A stretch of 64,000 nucleotides of DNA from positions 1-64,000 of the forward strand of contig NZ_WQLV01000009.1 of NCBI RefSeq assembly GCF_009753675.1, given 5' to 3'. Within the stretch, counting starts at the first letter, position 1; the number at the start of each line of letters is the position of its first letter. The DNA is from Parasedimentitalea huanghaiensis. GTDB lineage: Bacteria; Pseudomonadota; Alphaproteobacteria; Rhodobacterales; Rhodobacteraceae. Below the pieces are notes generated by a model. That model saw nothing but the letters and a program-made list of their open reading frames with translations. It was not told the DNA's origin and did no database searches. Shown in pieces: positions 1 to 8,540 of this stretch. Made by a program: the position numbers and the translations under genes.

Positions 1-40
1 CCACAGACCTATCCACAGACTCAACCCTCAAAAACAACAA

Positions 41-75
41 AAAACGAGTCGGAATATGTCAAAACGAGTCGGAAT
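41..75. repeat. 15-bp direct repeat with GANTC sites
   Basis: The 15-mer AAAACGAGTCGGAAT occurs at 41-55 and again at 61-75, exactly 20 bp apart. Each copy holds GAGTC, a GANTC site recognised by CcrM-type methylases in alphaproteobacteria. A third GANTC (GACTC) lies at about 18-22, and CCACAGAC is doubled at 1-8 and 13-20. One copy forms the last codons of the downstream FMN reductase gene. The function is unknown; this may be a chance or slippage duplication. Confidence 0.6.
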
Positions 76-598
76 GGAGGATGTAGGCGCTAAAATCCTT
101 CAGGAAGGCCTCGATAACCGAGGCGTTCTCTTCGATCTCTAATGTACGCCGTACATCCCGTGGGGTTTGTGACATCAAAGGGAACTGCACAAACAGCTCC
201 GCATTGAACCTCTGCGATACAGTTCCCAGCACCAATCGCAGCGAAGCCAGCATGTCCAAGCCGCGATGTGAGGCATGCGCCAGAACAATTGGCTTTGCGA
301 TGATCTCGTCACCGGACACCAGCCAATCTATCACATTCTTCAATCCACCGGGGATGCCCCGGACATACTCAGGGCTGGCCACAATGATCCCGTCGGCCTG
401 ACGCACGGCTGAAATGAACTCGCTCGCCAATGCCGGAATATTCTCACCTTCACGGTCAGGAGAGAATATCGGCAAGTCGGCCAGCCCATGACAAAGCTCC
501 AATTCAATATCAAGTGGAGCCAGTTGGCAGAAGCATTCCAGCATAGCTGTGTTGGTTGAAGCGGCGCGGGCACTGCCAGAGAGAGCAAGAAGCTTCAT
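59..598 (-). CDS. NADPH-dependent FMN reductase family protein
   Basis: A flavodoxin-fold protein of about 179 residues, close to the family's usual 170-200. The N-terminus MKLLALSGSARAASTNT matches the FMN-phosphate-binding loop of NADPH-dependent FMN/azo reductases. The segment SPEYVRGIPGGLKNVIDW is the family's second signature, in the loop that contacts the flavin and the partner subunit. The family reduces FMN, quinones or azo compounds in the cytoplasm; the substrate here cannot be read. The reading frame is open far upstream, but the start was placed at the ATG immediately before KLLALSGS, because the residues before it resemble no part of the family. An ATG two codons earlier (604) is also possible. 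A LysR gene lies upstream on the same strand with a gap of about 113 bp. Confidence 0.85.
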   Translation of the reverse strand: MKLLALSGSARAASTNTAMLECFCQLAPLDIELELCHGLADLPIFSPDREGENIPALASEFISAVRQADGIIVASPEYVRGIPGGLKNVIDWLVSGDEIIAKPIVLAHASHRGLDMLASLRLVLGTVSQRFNAELFVQFPLMSQTPRDVRRTLEIEENASVIEAFLKDFSAYILHSDSF

Positions 599-711
599 TG
601 CCATTCCCAACCAGAGCTGTTCATGGGCAGCGTGTCTTTCATTTGGCTTTGCATTAGTACTCCTTTGGCCAGAGCTAGAACTAAGCGAAGCTACCAAGCG
701 AGGACATGGGG

Positions 712-1587
712 TCAATGGTGGGTAAACAGATCGGCGTGCTCTTTGAACCAAGGCAGTAGTATCCCCTTGAAGGCAGCCAGTTTGCCCGCATGTTGCAGAT
801 CTCGGTGGCTGAGCATCCAGATCGGAGCATATGGGGTTGTTGGCACCTGCGGCAGAGGCACCAGTCCAGGGGTCGCACGCGCCAAGAATAGAGGCAGTCG
901 CAAGGCCCCCATTCCAGCTTGCGCCGCTGCGATCAGAGCAACCATATCATCAAACCGACCACGGATGCGTGCATTTGGGTAGCAGGCCAGCGCTGCTTTG
1001 GGGGCGGCGGCGTGTTCTGAGAATAGAACCCAGTCTAACGGTGCACTTGGATCCTCAGAAGCGCGCCGTGCCAGCTCGGGCGTAGCATAACAGGCACTGC
1101 GTTGATCACAAAGCCGCCGCCCCACCAGAGTATCACCCGGATCTGCGCTAATCCGAATGGCCAAATCTGCTTCACGCCGGGTCAGGTTCAGCAGGTCGTT
1201 GCTGGCTTTTACTCTTAATTCTATTTCTGGATAGCGCAGGGTGAATTCAGCCAGCAAAGGCGCCAGCTGCGCCTGTATCAATAATTGCGGTGCAGTTAAG
1301 GTAAAGGGGCCAGACAAGGACCGATCCTGCCCCGCCAGCTGGCGCAACAGCTGATGCTCCTGTTGTTCCATCTGCTCCGCTGCGTCCGCCATACTATGGG
1401 CCTGTGCTGTAGGCAGGTACCCGTCGGGGTGGCGCTCAAACAGCGATTGACCCAACATGTCTTCAGCCCTCTGCACCCGGCGGGCGACTGTGGTGTAGGT
1501 CACGCCCAATGCCTCGCCCGCGCCAGCCAGTGTCCCCGCCCGCACCAGCGCAAGCACCGTGCGCATATCATCCCAGTTCACCTGCAT
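712..1587 (-). CDS. LysR family transcriptional regulator
   Basis: About 291 residues, the normal LysR length. The first 60 residues form the winged helix-turn-helix (NWDDMRTVLALVRAGTLAGA, then TTVARRVQRAEDMLG). The remainder is the periplasmic-binding-protein-like effector domain. The start was set at the ATG before QVNWDDM, since the longer open frame adds 26 residues outside the domain. It is transcribed divergently from the DUF1330 gene. The 97-bp gap between them holds a strong palindrome (1592-1620), the expected place for an autoregulatory LysR operator, so this regulator probably controls the DUF1330 gene. The FMN reductase gene lies downstream on the same strand and may be co-transcribed. 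The inducer is unknown. Confidence 0.9.
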   Translation of the reverse strand: MQVNWDDMRTVLALVRAGTLAGAGEALGVTYTTVARRVQRAEDMLGQSLFERHPDGYLPTAQAHSMADAAEQMEQQEHQLLRQLAGQDRSLSGPFTLTAPQLLIQAQLAPLLAEFTLRYPEIELRVKASNDLLNLTRREADLAIRISADPGDTLVGRRLCDQRSACYATPELARRASEDPSAPLDWVLFSEHAAAPKAALACYPNARIRGRFDDMVALIAAAQAGMGALRLPLFLARATPGLVPLPQVPTTPYAPIWMLSHRDLQHAGKLAAFKGILLPWFKEHADLFTHH

Positions 1588-1591
1588 CCAA

Positions 1592-1620
1592 GCATTTACG
1601 CATGTCATGCGTGCAAATGC
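1592..1620. promoter_or_regulatory. palindromic operator between LysR and DUF1330 genes
   Basis: The centre (1598-1612) is a perfect inverted repeat, ACGCATG-T-CATGCGT. The outer arms GCATTT (1592-1597) and AAATGC (1615-1620) also pair, offset by two bases. The site is directly upstream of the regulator's start codon and about 65 bp from the DUF1330 start. This placement and symmetry fit a LysR binding site that controls both divergent genes. Binding is inferred. Confidence 0.65.
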
Positions 1621-1684
1621 ACGTGTTTTCGTTTGCCACACATCCTTCCATGTATGCCGTGTCATTCAAACACGGAGCTTCAAA

Positions 1685-1966
1685 ATGGTTTATGCCTACG
1701 CAAACATTATCGTAACTGCGCCTGAGTCACTGGCCGCTTACAAGGAAAAGGCAGGCGACGCGCTGTCCAAACATGGTGGCCGCGTCGTACAGGCCACCCC
1801 TCAGCAAACTGTGCTTGAAGGTACTCGCAGCGAAATGGGTCTTGGTGCCATTCTGGAATTTGAAACAGCCGAGGCCGCAAAATCCTGGATCAATGACCCA
1901 GAACTGGCTGAGGTTCACGCCCTGCGCCGGGGCGCCGGCAAAAGCACTGTAACCCTGATGGCGTGA
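1685..1966 (+). CDS. DUF1330 family protein
   Basis: A 93-residue protein of the dimeric alpha/beta-barrel-like DUF1330 family. It begins MVYAYANIIVTAPESLAAYK and continues with a GGRVV segment and a short beta strand (VLEG), the usual layout and length. The family's biochemical role is unknown. The start was chosen at the ATG 43 codons into the open frame because GGAG lies at a good distance (1674-1677) and the residues before it are not conserved-looking. It is divergent from a LysR gene, with a palindromic operator between them. It is followed by strong hairpins that also serve the converging formate dehydrogenase operon. Confidence 0.85.
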   Translation: MVYAYANIIVTAPESLAAYKEKAGDALSKHGGRVVQATPQQTVLEGTRSEMGLGAILEFETAEAAKSWINDPELAEVHALRRGAGKSTVTLMA

Positions 1967-2005
1967 CCTCCGCGCCCTGTTGACAGGCCAACGAGGGCCA
2001 CCACT

Positions 2006-2067
2006 GCGCCGCGCGTCAGCGCGGCGCCACTAGGAATACGGGCGCGGAACCAATGGTTCCGCGCCCG
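2006..2067. terminator. bidirectional terminator (two GC-rich hairpins)
   Basis: Two consecutive stem-loops lie between the converging DUF1330 and formate dehydrogenase genes. The first has 9-bp arms, GCGCCGCGC at 2006-2014 and GCGCGGCGC at 2019-2027. The second has perfect 14-bp arms around one base (2039-2052 and 2054-2067) and is followed by a T-rich stretch on the + strand. The second is the stronger candidate. Confidence 0.8.
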
Positions 2068-2094
2068 CTTTGTTTCATAAAACTGAACCGCAAC

Positions 2095-4872
2095 TCACTC
2101 TGCCGCGATCTGCCCTACGGCTTTTTCCACACGCACCGCTGCAAATTTGAACTCGGGGATCTTACCATAGGGGTCAATTGCCGGGTTGGTCAGGATATTG
2201 GCAGCGGCCTCGACATAGGCAAAAGGTACAAAGACCATATCCTCGGCAATCGCCCGGTCTGCCCGCGCCATGATCACAATCGAACCACGGCGTGTGCTTA
2301 AGCGCACCATATCGCCCGGCTCAACCCCCATCAGTTTCAGTGTCCGTGGGTTCAACGAACAGTTTGCCTCTGGCTCGACCGCATCCAGCACTTTGGACCG
2401 ACGGGTCATCGACCCGGTGTGCCAATGCTCCAGCTGACGACCAGTGGTCATGATCATCGGATATTCGGCATCCGGCGCTTCATCCGGTGCAATAACGCTG
2501 GCTGGGGTGAATTTCGCCCGCCCTTCGGGACGTGGGAAGCCATCACCAAACACAATCGCCTGACCGGGGTCTGTCTCATGTAGCGACGGGTAGGTGATCG
2601 TCTCAGTCTTCAGACGCTCCCAAGTGATATTGTCCAGCGACTTCATGTTCAGCTTCATCTCGTTGAAGACTTCGCTGACATCTGTGTAGCCCCAATGCAG
2701 CCCAATACGCTGCGCCAGTTCCGTGGTTATCTTCCAATCCTCACGCGCCTCACCCGGAGGTGCCACCGCTGGACGCACCCGCTGTACCTGTCGGTTGGTG
2801 TTGGAAACGGTACCGTTCTTTTCATACAGAGTAGAAGCCGGCAGAATGATGTCTGCGTAGTTGGCGGTTTCGGTCAGGAAGATATCCTGCACAATCATCA
2901 GGTCCAGCTTGGCAAAGGCCTCGCGCGCATGGCCTGCGTCCGGGTCTGACATCGCCGGGTTTTCACCCTGAATATACATGCCCTTGATATTGCCTGCATA
3001 GACCTGATCAACGATCTCAGTGACGGTTAGCCCCTTCTCATTCGAGAAGTCATCGCTGTTCCAAACATCAGTAAAGGATTTGCGAATGCCATCATCCATC
3101 ACCGACTGATAATCCGGCAGGAACATCGGGATCAAACCCGCATCCGAGGCCCCTTGAACGTTGTTTTGCCCACGCAACGGATGCAGACCGGCGCCTGGCT
3201 TGCCCACGTTTCCGGTCATTAGCGCCAGCGAAATCAGGCAGCGTGAGTTATCGGTGCCATGAATATGCTGGGAAATGCCCATACCCCAGAAAATCAACGC
3301 CGCTTTGCCATTGGCATAAATCCGGGCAACCCGGCGCAATTGCTCGGGGCTGACGCCACAAATCCCGGACATCGCCTCAGGCGTGAACTGCGCCAGATGG
3401 GCCCTCTCGGCCTCCCAGTTTTCCGTGTATTTCTCGATATAGGCCTCATCATAGAGACCTTCCTCGACGATCACATTCATGATCGCGTTCAGCATCGACA
3501 CATCAGCACCAGGACGGAACTGCACCATCTCTTCGGCAAAGCGTCGCATGCCCACGCCGCGCGGATCCATTACAATCAGCTTGCCACCACGTTTGGTGAA
3601 CTGCTTGAAATAGGTCGCGGCTACGGGGTGGTTTTCAATCGGGTTCGAACCGATAATGATCGCCACGTCCGAGTTTTCGATCTCGTTGAAGGTTGCGGTC
3701 ACCGCGCCGGATCCAACATTTTCGATCAGCGCCGCAACAGAGGACGCGTGGCACAACCGCGTACAGTGATCAACGTTGTTGTGCTTGAACCCCTGACGAA
3801 TGAACTTTTGGAACAGATAGGCCTCTTCGTTGGTGCACTTGGCCGAACCAAAGCCCGCAACCGAGCGTCCGCCGTGTTCATCCTTCAATCCTACCAGCCC
3901 CTTGGCCGCCAGATCCATCGCCTCTTCCCAAGTTGCCTCACGGAAATGAGTGCCCAGATTACCAGGGTCGACGTTCAATCCCTTGGCAGGGGCATCGTCG
4001 CGACGGATCAGCGGCTTGGTCAACCGGTGGGGGTGGTGGATATAGTCGAAGCCAAAGCGGCCCTTAACGCACAAACGGCCCTCGTTGGCCGGGCCATTAA
4101 TGCCTTCAACAGATTTGACCTTACCGTCTTTGACTTTCAGCGAGACCTTGCAGCCCACGCCACAAAACGGACAAACGCTTTCGGTTTCACTGTCGAAATC
4201 CTTGGAATCCCCCTGCCCGGCGTCATCCAGTACTGCTGATGGCATCAACGCCCCGGTTGGGCAGGCCTGCACACATTCGCCGCAGGCCACACAGGACGAT
4301 TGCCCCATCGGATCTGCGACATCGAATACCGGATAGGCATCATGGCCGCGACCGGCCATGCCAATCACGTCATTGACCTGCACTTCACGGCAAGCCTGCA
4401 CACAGAGATTACAAGAAATACAGGCGTCCAGGTTTACAGACATGGCCACATGGGTGTCATCCAGCAGCGGAATACGGGCTTTTTCAAGCTTGGGGAAACG
4501 TGACTCCGAAACCCCGTTCAGCTCGGCCATGTCCCACAGGTGGCTGGATTTATCATGCGCCTCTTCCTGTTTGGGTTGGTCTGCGACCAGCAGTTCCATC
4601 ACCATTTTGCGGGCACCTTCGGCGCGGGCGTTATTCGTGGTAACAACCATGCCCTCAGACGGTTCACGAATACAGGACGCCGCCAGCACACGCTCGCCTT
4701 CGATCTCAACCATACAGGCGCGACAATTGCCGTCGGGGCGGTAACCCGGCGCTGGCTTGTGGCACAGATGCGGGATCTTCAATCCACGCCCATTGGCCAC
4801 TTCCCAAATGCTCATGCCTGCTTCAGCGGTGACTTCTTTGCCATCGAGGGTAAAGGTGATCGAATTGCTCAT
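2095..4872 (-). CDS. fdsA: NAD-dependent formate dehydrogenase, molybdenum/tungsten catalytic (alpha) subunit
   Basis: A 925-residue FdsA-type subunit that oxidises formate to CO2 at a bis-MGD cofactor in the cytoplasm and passes electrons to the FMN/NAD subunit. The N-terminal ferredoxin domain carries a [2Fe-2S] site (C37, C50, C53, C67). Two [4Fe-4S] motifs follow (C151/C154/C157/C161 and C194/C197/C200/C204). The molybdopterin oxidoreductase domain begins with a fourth cluster (C234, C237, C241, C268). The motif HCTRLCHASS supplies the catalytic Cys374 and His375 that replace selenocysteine in the metal-dependent FdsA family. The gene starts 3 bp after the beta-subunit stop, so the two are one operon. 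The usual accessory genes fdsC (FdhD-like sulfurase) and fdsD are not next to it; the operon ends here at a terminator. Confidence 0.95.
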   Translation of the reverse strand: MSNSITFTLDGKEVTAEAGMSIWEVANGRGLKIPHLCHKPAPGYRPDGNCRACMVEIEGERVLAASCIREPSEGMVVTTNNARAEGARKMVMELLVADQPKQEEAHDKSSHLWDMAELNGVSESRFPKLEKARIPLLDDTHVAMSVNLDACISCNLCVQACREVQVNDVIGMAGRGHDAYPVFDVADPMGQSSCVACGECVQACPTGALMPSAVLDDAGQGDSKDFDSETESVCPFCGVGCKVSLKVKDGKVKSVEGINGPANEGRLCVKGRFGFDYIHHPHRLTKPLIRRDDAPAKGLNVDPGNLGTHFREATWEEAMDLAAKGLVGLKDEHGGRSVAGFGSAKCTNEEAYLFQKFIRQGFKHNNVDHCTRLCHASSVAALIENVGSGAVTATFNEIENSDVAIIIGSNPIENHPVAATYFKQFTKRGGKLIVMDPRGVGMRRFAEEMVQFRPGADVSMLNAIMNVIVEEGLYDEAYIEKYTENWEAERAHLAQFTPEAMSGICGVSPEQLRRVARIYANGKAALIFWGMGISQHIHGTDNSRCLISLALMTGNVGKPGAGLHPLRGQNNVQGASDAGLIPMFLPDYQSVMDDGIRKSFTDVWNSDDFSNEKGLTVTEIVDQVYAGNIKGMYIQGENPAMSDPDAGHAREAFAKLDLMIVQDIFLTETANYADIILPASTLYEKNGTVSNTNRQVQRVRPAVAPPGEAREDWKITTELAQRIGLHWGYTDVSEVFNEMKLNMKSLDNITWERLKTETITYPSLHETDPGQAIVFGDGFPRPEGRAKFTPASVIAPDEAPDAEYPMIMTTGRQLEHWHTGSMTRRSKVLDAVEPEANCSLNPRTLKLMGVEPGDMVRLSTRRGSIVIMARADRAIAEDMVFVPFAYVEAAANILTNPAIDPYGKIPEFKFAAVRVEKAVGQIAAE

Positions 4873-4875
4873 GGC

Positions 4876-6564
4876 TTATACCTCATCCGGGAAGTGTTTC
4901 ATCGTCAGGCGGATCGGGTTCGGCGCGGCCTGTCCCAAGCCACAGATCGAGGCATCAACCATGGTTGTGCTCAACTCTTCCAACAGATCCTGATCCCATT
5001 TGGGCGCGTTCATCAGTTTGACCGCTTTTTCGCAACCAACGCGGCACGGGGTACACTGGCCACAGCTTTCATCTTCAAAGAACCGTAGCATGTTCAGCGC
5101 TGCATCACGGGCCGAGTCTTGATCGGACAAAACTACCACAGCTGCTGAACCAATAAAGGTGCCATGAGGCTGCAGTGTGTCAAAGTCGAGCGGCACATCA
5201 TGCATCGAGGCTGGCAACAAACCTGAAGACGGGCCACCGGGTTGGTAAGCTTTGAAGACATGCCCTTCCAGCATTCCACCGCAGGCCTCGATGATCTCGG
5301 TGATGGTTGAGCCGGCTGGCAGCAGATGCACGCCGGGGTTCTGGACGCGACCAGATACAGAATACGACCGCAGCCCTGTGCGACCGTTTTTTTCCACCGC
5401 GTTCAGGCATTCCGGACCCTCGCGGTTGATCTTGGCGATCCACAGCAGGGTTTCGACATTGTGCACCAGAGTCGGGCGACCAAAGATCCCCACCTGCGCC
5501 ACAAATGGCGGCCGATGGCGTGGCATGCCGCGCTTGCCCTCGATGCTTTCAATCATCGCGCTTTCTTCACCGCAGATATAGGCCCCTGCCCCACGACGCA
5601 GATCGATATAGCCTTCCTCGACAATACCGGCCTGTTCCAGCGCTTTGATCTCATCCGCGAGGATTTCCAACACCGCCGGATATTCATCGCGCATATAGAT
5701 GAATGCTTTTTCAGCTTCGACAGCCCAGGCCGCGATCAGCATGCCCTCCAGGAACAAATGTGGCGTGCGCTCCAGATAGTAGCGATCCTTGAACGTGCCC
5801 GGTTCGCCTTCATCGCCGTTCACTGCCAGATAACGAGTGCCCGCATTGGCGCGCACAAAACCCCATTTGGTGCCCGACGGAAAACCTGCGCCCCCCAGAC
5901 CGCGCAAACCGGCCTCTTTGATTTTGGCTTGCACCTCTTCCCAGTCGCCATCCGCGCGCAAAGATTTCAAGGTCGCGTAGCCACCCTCGGCTACATAAGC
6001 GTCATAGCCCTCATAATCAGGCACATGGGCATGGGTGTCATCCGCAGCAATTGCCGCCTGCACTTTTTCCGGCGTGGCGTGGTCAATATGGTTGTGGCCA
6101 ATTTCCAGCACCGGCGCGGTATCGCAACGGCCCATGCAGGGCGCGCGCAGAACCCGAACCTGACTTTCGTCCAGCCCGTCCTTCAGCGCCTGTTGCAACT
6201 GTTCGGCACCGGCCAGCTCACACGACAATGAATCGCAGACCCGAATGGTCAGTGCAGGCGGAGGCGTTTCATCTTCGCGCACCACATCAAAATGGGCATA
6301 AAAACTGGCAACCTCATAGATCTCGGCCTGTCCCGTGCGCATTTCCTCGGCCAAGGCCCGGATATGTGCCGCGCTAAGGTGGCCATATTCATCCTGTATA
6401 AGATGCAGGAATTCGATCAGCAGGTCGCGGCGACGCGGGTTATCACCCAACAGGCTCTGAACTTCGCCCAACGCGATGTCATCAACCTGACGTCCCTTGG
6501 GCGTTTTGCGGCCCTTGCCCTTACCGGACTTCCAAACGCCTTTGCCTTGATCCAATGGTGCCAC
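4876..6564 (-). CDS. fdsB: NAD-dependent formate dehydrogenase, fused gamma-beta subunit
   Basis: About 562 residues joining an FdsG/NuoE-like thioredoxin-fold domain to an FdsB/NuoF-like flavoprotein. Residue numbers here count from the upstream TTG at 6576. The N-terminal domain has the [2Fe-2S] cysteines C114, C119, C147 and C151. The C-terminal part has the FMN/NADH-binding motif RGLGGAGFPSGTKW (225-238), the segment GDEGEPGTFKDR, and a [4Fe-4S] site at C505, C508, C511 and C545. It passes electrons from the alpha subunit to NAD+. I set the start at a GTG because GGAG sits 6 bp before it; the longer frame begins with TTG and adds four residues. A LysR gene lies upstream on the same strand with 94 bp between. 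FdsG and FdsB are separate proteins in Rhodobacter capsulatus; the fusion is common in some relatives. Confidence 0.93.
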   Translation of the reverse strand: MAPLDQGKGVWKSGKGKGRKTPKGRQVDDIALGEVQSLLGDNPRRRDLLIEFLHLIQDEYGHLSAAHIRALAEEMRTGQAEIYEVASFYAHFDVVREDETPPPALTIRVCDSLSCELAGAEQLQQALKDGLDESQVRVLRAPCMGRCDTAPVLEIGHNHIDHATPEKVQAAIAADDTHAHVPDYEGYDAYVAEGGYATLKSLRADGDWEEVQAKIKEAGLRGLGGAGFPSGTKWGFVRANAGTRYLAVNGDEGEPGTFKDRYYLERTPHLFLEGMLIAAWAVEAEKAFIYMRDEYPAVLEILADEIKALEQAGIVEEGYIDLRRGAGAYICGEESAMIESIEGKRGMPRHRPPFVAQVGIFGRPTLVHNVETLLWIAKINREGPECLNAVEKNGRTGLRSYSVSGRVQNPGVHLLPAGSTITEIIEACGGMLEGHVFKAYQPGGPSSGLLPASMHDVPLDFDTLQPHGTFIGSAAVVVLSDQDSARDAALNMLRFFEDESCGQCTPCRVGCEKAVKLMNAPKWDQDLLEELSTTMVDASICGLGQAAPNPIRLTMKHFPDEV

Positions 6565-6658
6565 GGTGATCTCCAATTCGCACGAGTCTTTCCAAGCGGA
6601 ATGTCATCAGGAATGAATATCGTCAAATCTGAAAATCCAAAGGCACAATAACGAATGC

Positions 6659-7549
6659 TTATCGTGAAAAACCGGCAACCAGTTGCTTCAGCGCCCGCAC
6701 GGTGGTCAACTCCGGTGTTCGGTCCAAAGTGGCTATACAAATCGGCTTTGCCTGCTCAGGCTCAATCAGCGTCAACACCCGTGTCCCCCCCAGATCGCCC
6801 AGGGCATCGACCAGCGCCAATGGTAGGATCGTCGCCGTAGACCCAGCCCGCGCCATCACCATCGACGTCATGAACCCATTGGATTCAGACACAATTTTTG
6901 GTGTCAGCCCAAGATCATCGAAAACCCGGTCCAGAATGCGCCGGTTCTGCATCTGTGGATCCAGCAAGCTCAACGGCAATTTAGCGGCCTCTGCCCAGCT
7001 GATGGAACCGTCGAACCCGGACACCATCTCTGTTGGTGCGAGCAGAACATAGGCTTCTTCATACAACTGTATGATATTGACCAGATCACGGCCCAGACTG
7101 TCATCATAAGTGATGCCAGCATCAATTGTCCCATCATACAGCCGTTGCTGGATAGAGAGCGACGTGGTCACCTCCACCCGCGCCAGTATACGTGGGTGTT
7201 GGGCCAGCACCTGATCAACCAACTGCGCAGCATAGGCCGTAGCTGTGGGCACCACCCCCAACACCAAAGTCCCGGACACCTCACCACGACTGGCAGCAAT
7301 TTCCTGCTCCAGCGCTTTAACATCATCTAAAATGCTCCGCGACCGTTGCAGGATCATCTGTCCTTCTTCGGTCAATCCCTGGAAACGATTGGCACGCCGT
7401 ACAATTGAAACCCCCAGTCGCTCTTCCATGTTGCGTATCCGCATGGAAAAAGCCGGTTGTGACATGCCGCAATCCTGCGCGGCTTTGGCAAAGTGCTGGT
7501 GTCGCGCCAGCGCGCTCAGCAGCTGCATGTCTTTCAGCTCAATCATCAT
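6659..7549 (-). CDS. LysR family regulator, probably of formate dehydrogenase
   Basis: About 296 residues with a standard LysR architecture: an N-terminal winged helix (KDMQLLSALARHQHFAKAAQ, then SQPAFSMRIRNMEERLG) and a C-terminal ligand-binding domain. It lies immediately upstream of the fused formate dehydrogenase subunit on the same strand. LysR regulators are often found in this position at fds operons, so control by formate or molybdenum status is likely but inferred. Two adjacent ATG codons (7549 and 7546) compete as start; the AGG upstream is better spaced for the second. The next gene upstream is divergent, across a hairpin of the type that ends roseobacter genes. Confidence 0.88.
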   Translation of the reverse strand: MMIELKDMQLLSALARHQHFAKAAQDCGMSQPAFSMRIRNMEERLGVSIVRRANRFQGLTEEGQMILQRSRSILDDVKALEQEIAASRGEVSGTLVLGVVPTATAYAAQLVDQVLAQHPRILARVEVTTSLSIQQRLYDGTIDAGITYDDSLGRDLVNIIQLYEEAYVLLAPTEMVSGFDGSISWAEAAKLPLSLLDPQMQNRRILDRVFDDLGLTPKIVSESNGFMTSMVMARAGSTATILPLALVDALGDLGGTRVLTLIEPEQAKPICIATLDRTPELTTVRALKQLVAGFSR

Positions 7550-7629
7550 AGACCTTTTTTCGGTTTGCCACATCTTGGCGTTGGATCGGACAAATGAACA
7601 GGGCAAAGGCACTCAATCGCCAATCAGAA

Positions 7630-7660
7630 GCGGGGGCTGTCTGCCCCCGCACCCCCGAGG
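7630..7660. terminator. hairpin with roseobacter-type trailing motif
   Basis: Perfect 8-bp arms GCGGGGGC (7630-7637) and GCCCCCGC (7643-7650) enclose TGTCT. They are followed by ACCCCCGAGGATATTTT. I know this combination as a frequent intergenic element in Roseobacter-group genomes. Here it lies between divergent starts, so it is not an obvious terminator for either neighbour and may be a mobile or structural repeat. Confidence 0.55.
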
Positions 7661-7767
7661 ATATTTTCAGCTAGATGAAGGACCCCAGGCCAATGACCCC
7701 TGCGACCTATGTGGCGGTTTGACCCGCAGGGAGGTTTTGCTAGTCTGCCCCTGCAAGGAGCCTGAAC

Positions 7768-8430
7768 ATGACCCAATCCGCTGCAGAGATTGCCCCTCCC
7801 GGCTTTACTTCGGCCTTGATCATCGATGATCATCCGTTGTTTTGTGATGCACTGTTGATGACATTGCAATCGGTGGCAGGGTTGCAGGAGATCGCCACCG
7901 CCCCCTGCCTGCAAGAGGCATTGCCGCAGCTCGAATTAGCCCCGGATTTGATTTTGCTGGATCTGAACCTGCCAGACGTTCAGGGCTTGGATGGCTTGAA
8001 GCAGCTGCGACGGCTGACCAAGGCCCCTATTCTGGTTATCTCTTCTATGGCCGACAACCGGGTGATCAGCGCCGCGCTGCATGCGGGCGCGGCTGGGTTT
8101 ATTCCCAAGCACAGCCAACGCGAGGTGTTTCGCGCCGCAGTTGATGCCCTGCGCCGGGGCGAACGCTTTTTACCTGCGGGGTATGTGCTGTTGCCAGAAC
8201 AGCAAGACCAAGGTGGCACCGATGCGCTCAGCCGTTTGCGCAGTCTGACGCAACAACAAGCCCGCATTCTGCGACTGATCTGCGAGGGGAAACTAAACAA
8301 GCAAATCGCCTTTGACCTGTCGATCGCCGAAACCACGGTCAAGGCCCATGTCACTGCCATTATGCGCAAGCTCGCCGTCCAAAGCCGCACACAAGCTGTG
8401 CTGCGGGCCAAGGACGCAGGGTTTCGCTAA
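7768..8430 (+). CDS. LuxR-type (NarL family) response regulator
   Basis: 220 residues: a receiver domain with phospho-acceptor D65 (in LILLDLNLPD) and the acidic pair D20-D21, then a C-terminal LuxR helix-turn-helix at about 155-205 (LTQQQARILRLICEGKLNKQ). It is a cytoplasmic DNA-binding regulator. The start ATG has a good AAGGAG upstream. The next two genes, a FIST-domain protein and a PAS hybrid kinase, lie on the same strand, and the kinase is the likely phosphodonor. The same trio (LuxR-type regulator, FIST protein, PAS kinase) occurs in Pseudomonas around the ethanol-oxidation and NosP/NahK genes. The target genes are not evident here. Confidence 0.9.
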   Translation: MTQSAAEIAPPGFTSALIIDDHPLFCDALLMTLQSVAGLQEIATAPCLQEALPQLELAPDLILLDLNLPDVQGLDGLKQLRRLTKAPILVISSMADNRVISAALHAGAAGFIPKHSQREVFRAAVDALRRGERFLPAGYVLLPEQQDQGGTDALSRLRSLTQQQARILRLICEGKLNKQIAFDLSIAETTVKAHVTAIMRKLAVQSRTQAVLRAKDAGFR

Positions 8431-8540
8431 CCTGAACTCTGGATTTTTCTCTCCAAAACGGCAACGCTATAGCTGTTGCAACCATAGTCAGAACGAAAGC
8501 CCCAAGCCTGAAACACCTCCCCGAAACCTCCCCCTCATTA

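Noticed and set aside
1-40. Possible replication origin at the left edge (CTATCCACA resembles a DnaA box)
   Set aside because: One imperfect box with GANTC sites nearby is not enough, and no dnaA, parAB, hemE or similar origin-marker genes are in the window.
3259-4239. Long plus-strand ORF of 326 codons
   Set aside because: It is antisense to the conserved fdsA domains, and long shadow ORFs are common opposite GC-rich genes.
5326-6231. Plus-strand ORF of 301 codons
   Set aside because: It is antisense to the fused formate dehydrogenase subunit and has no domain signature.
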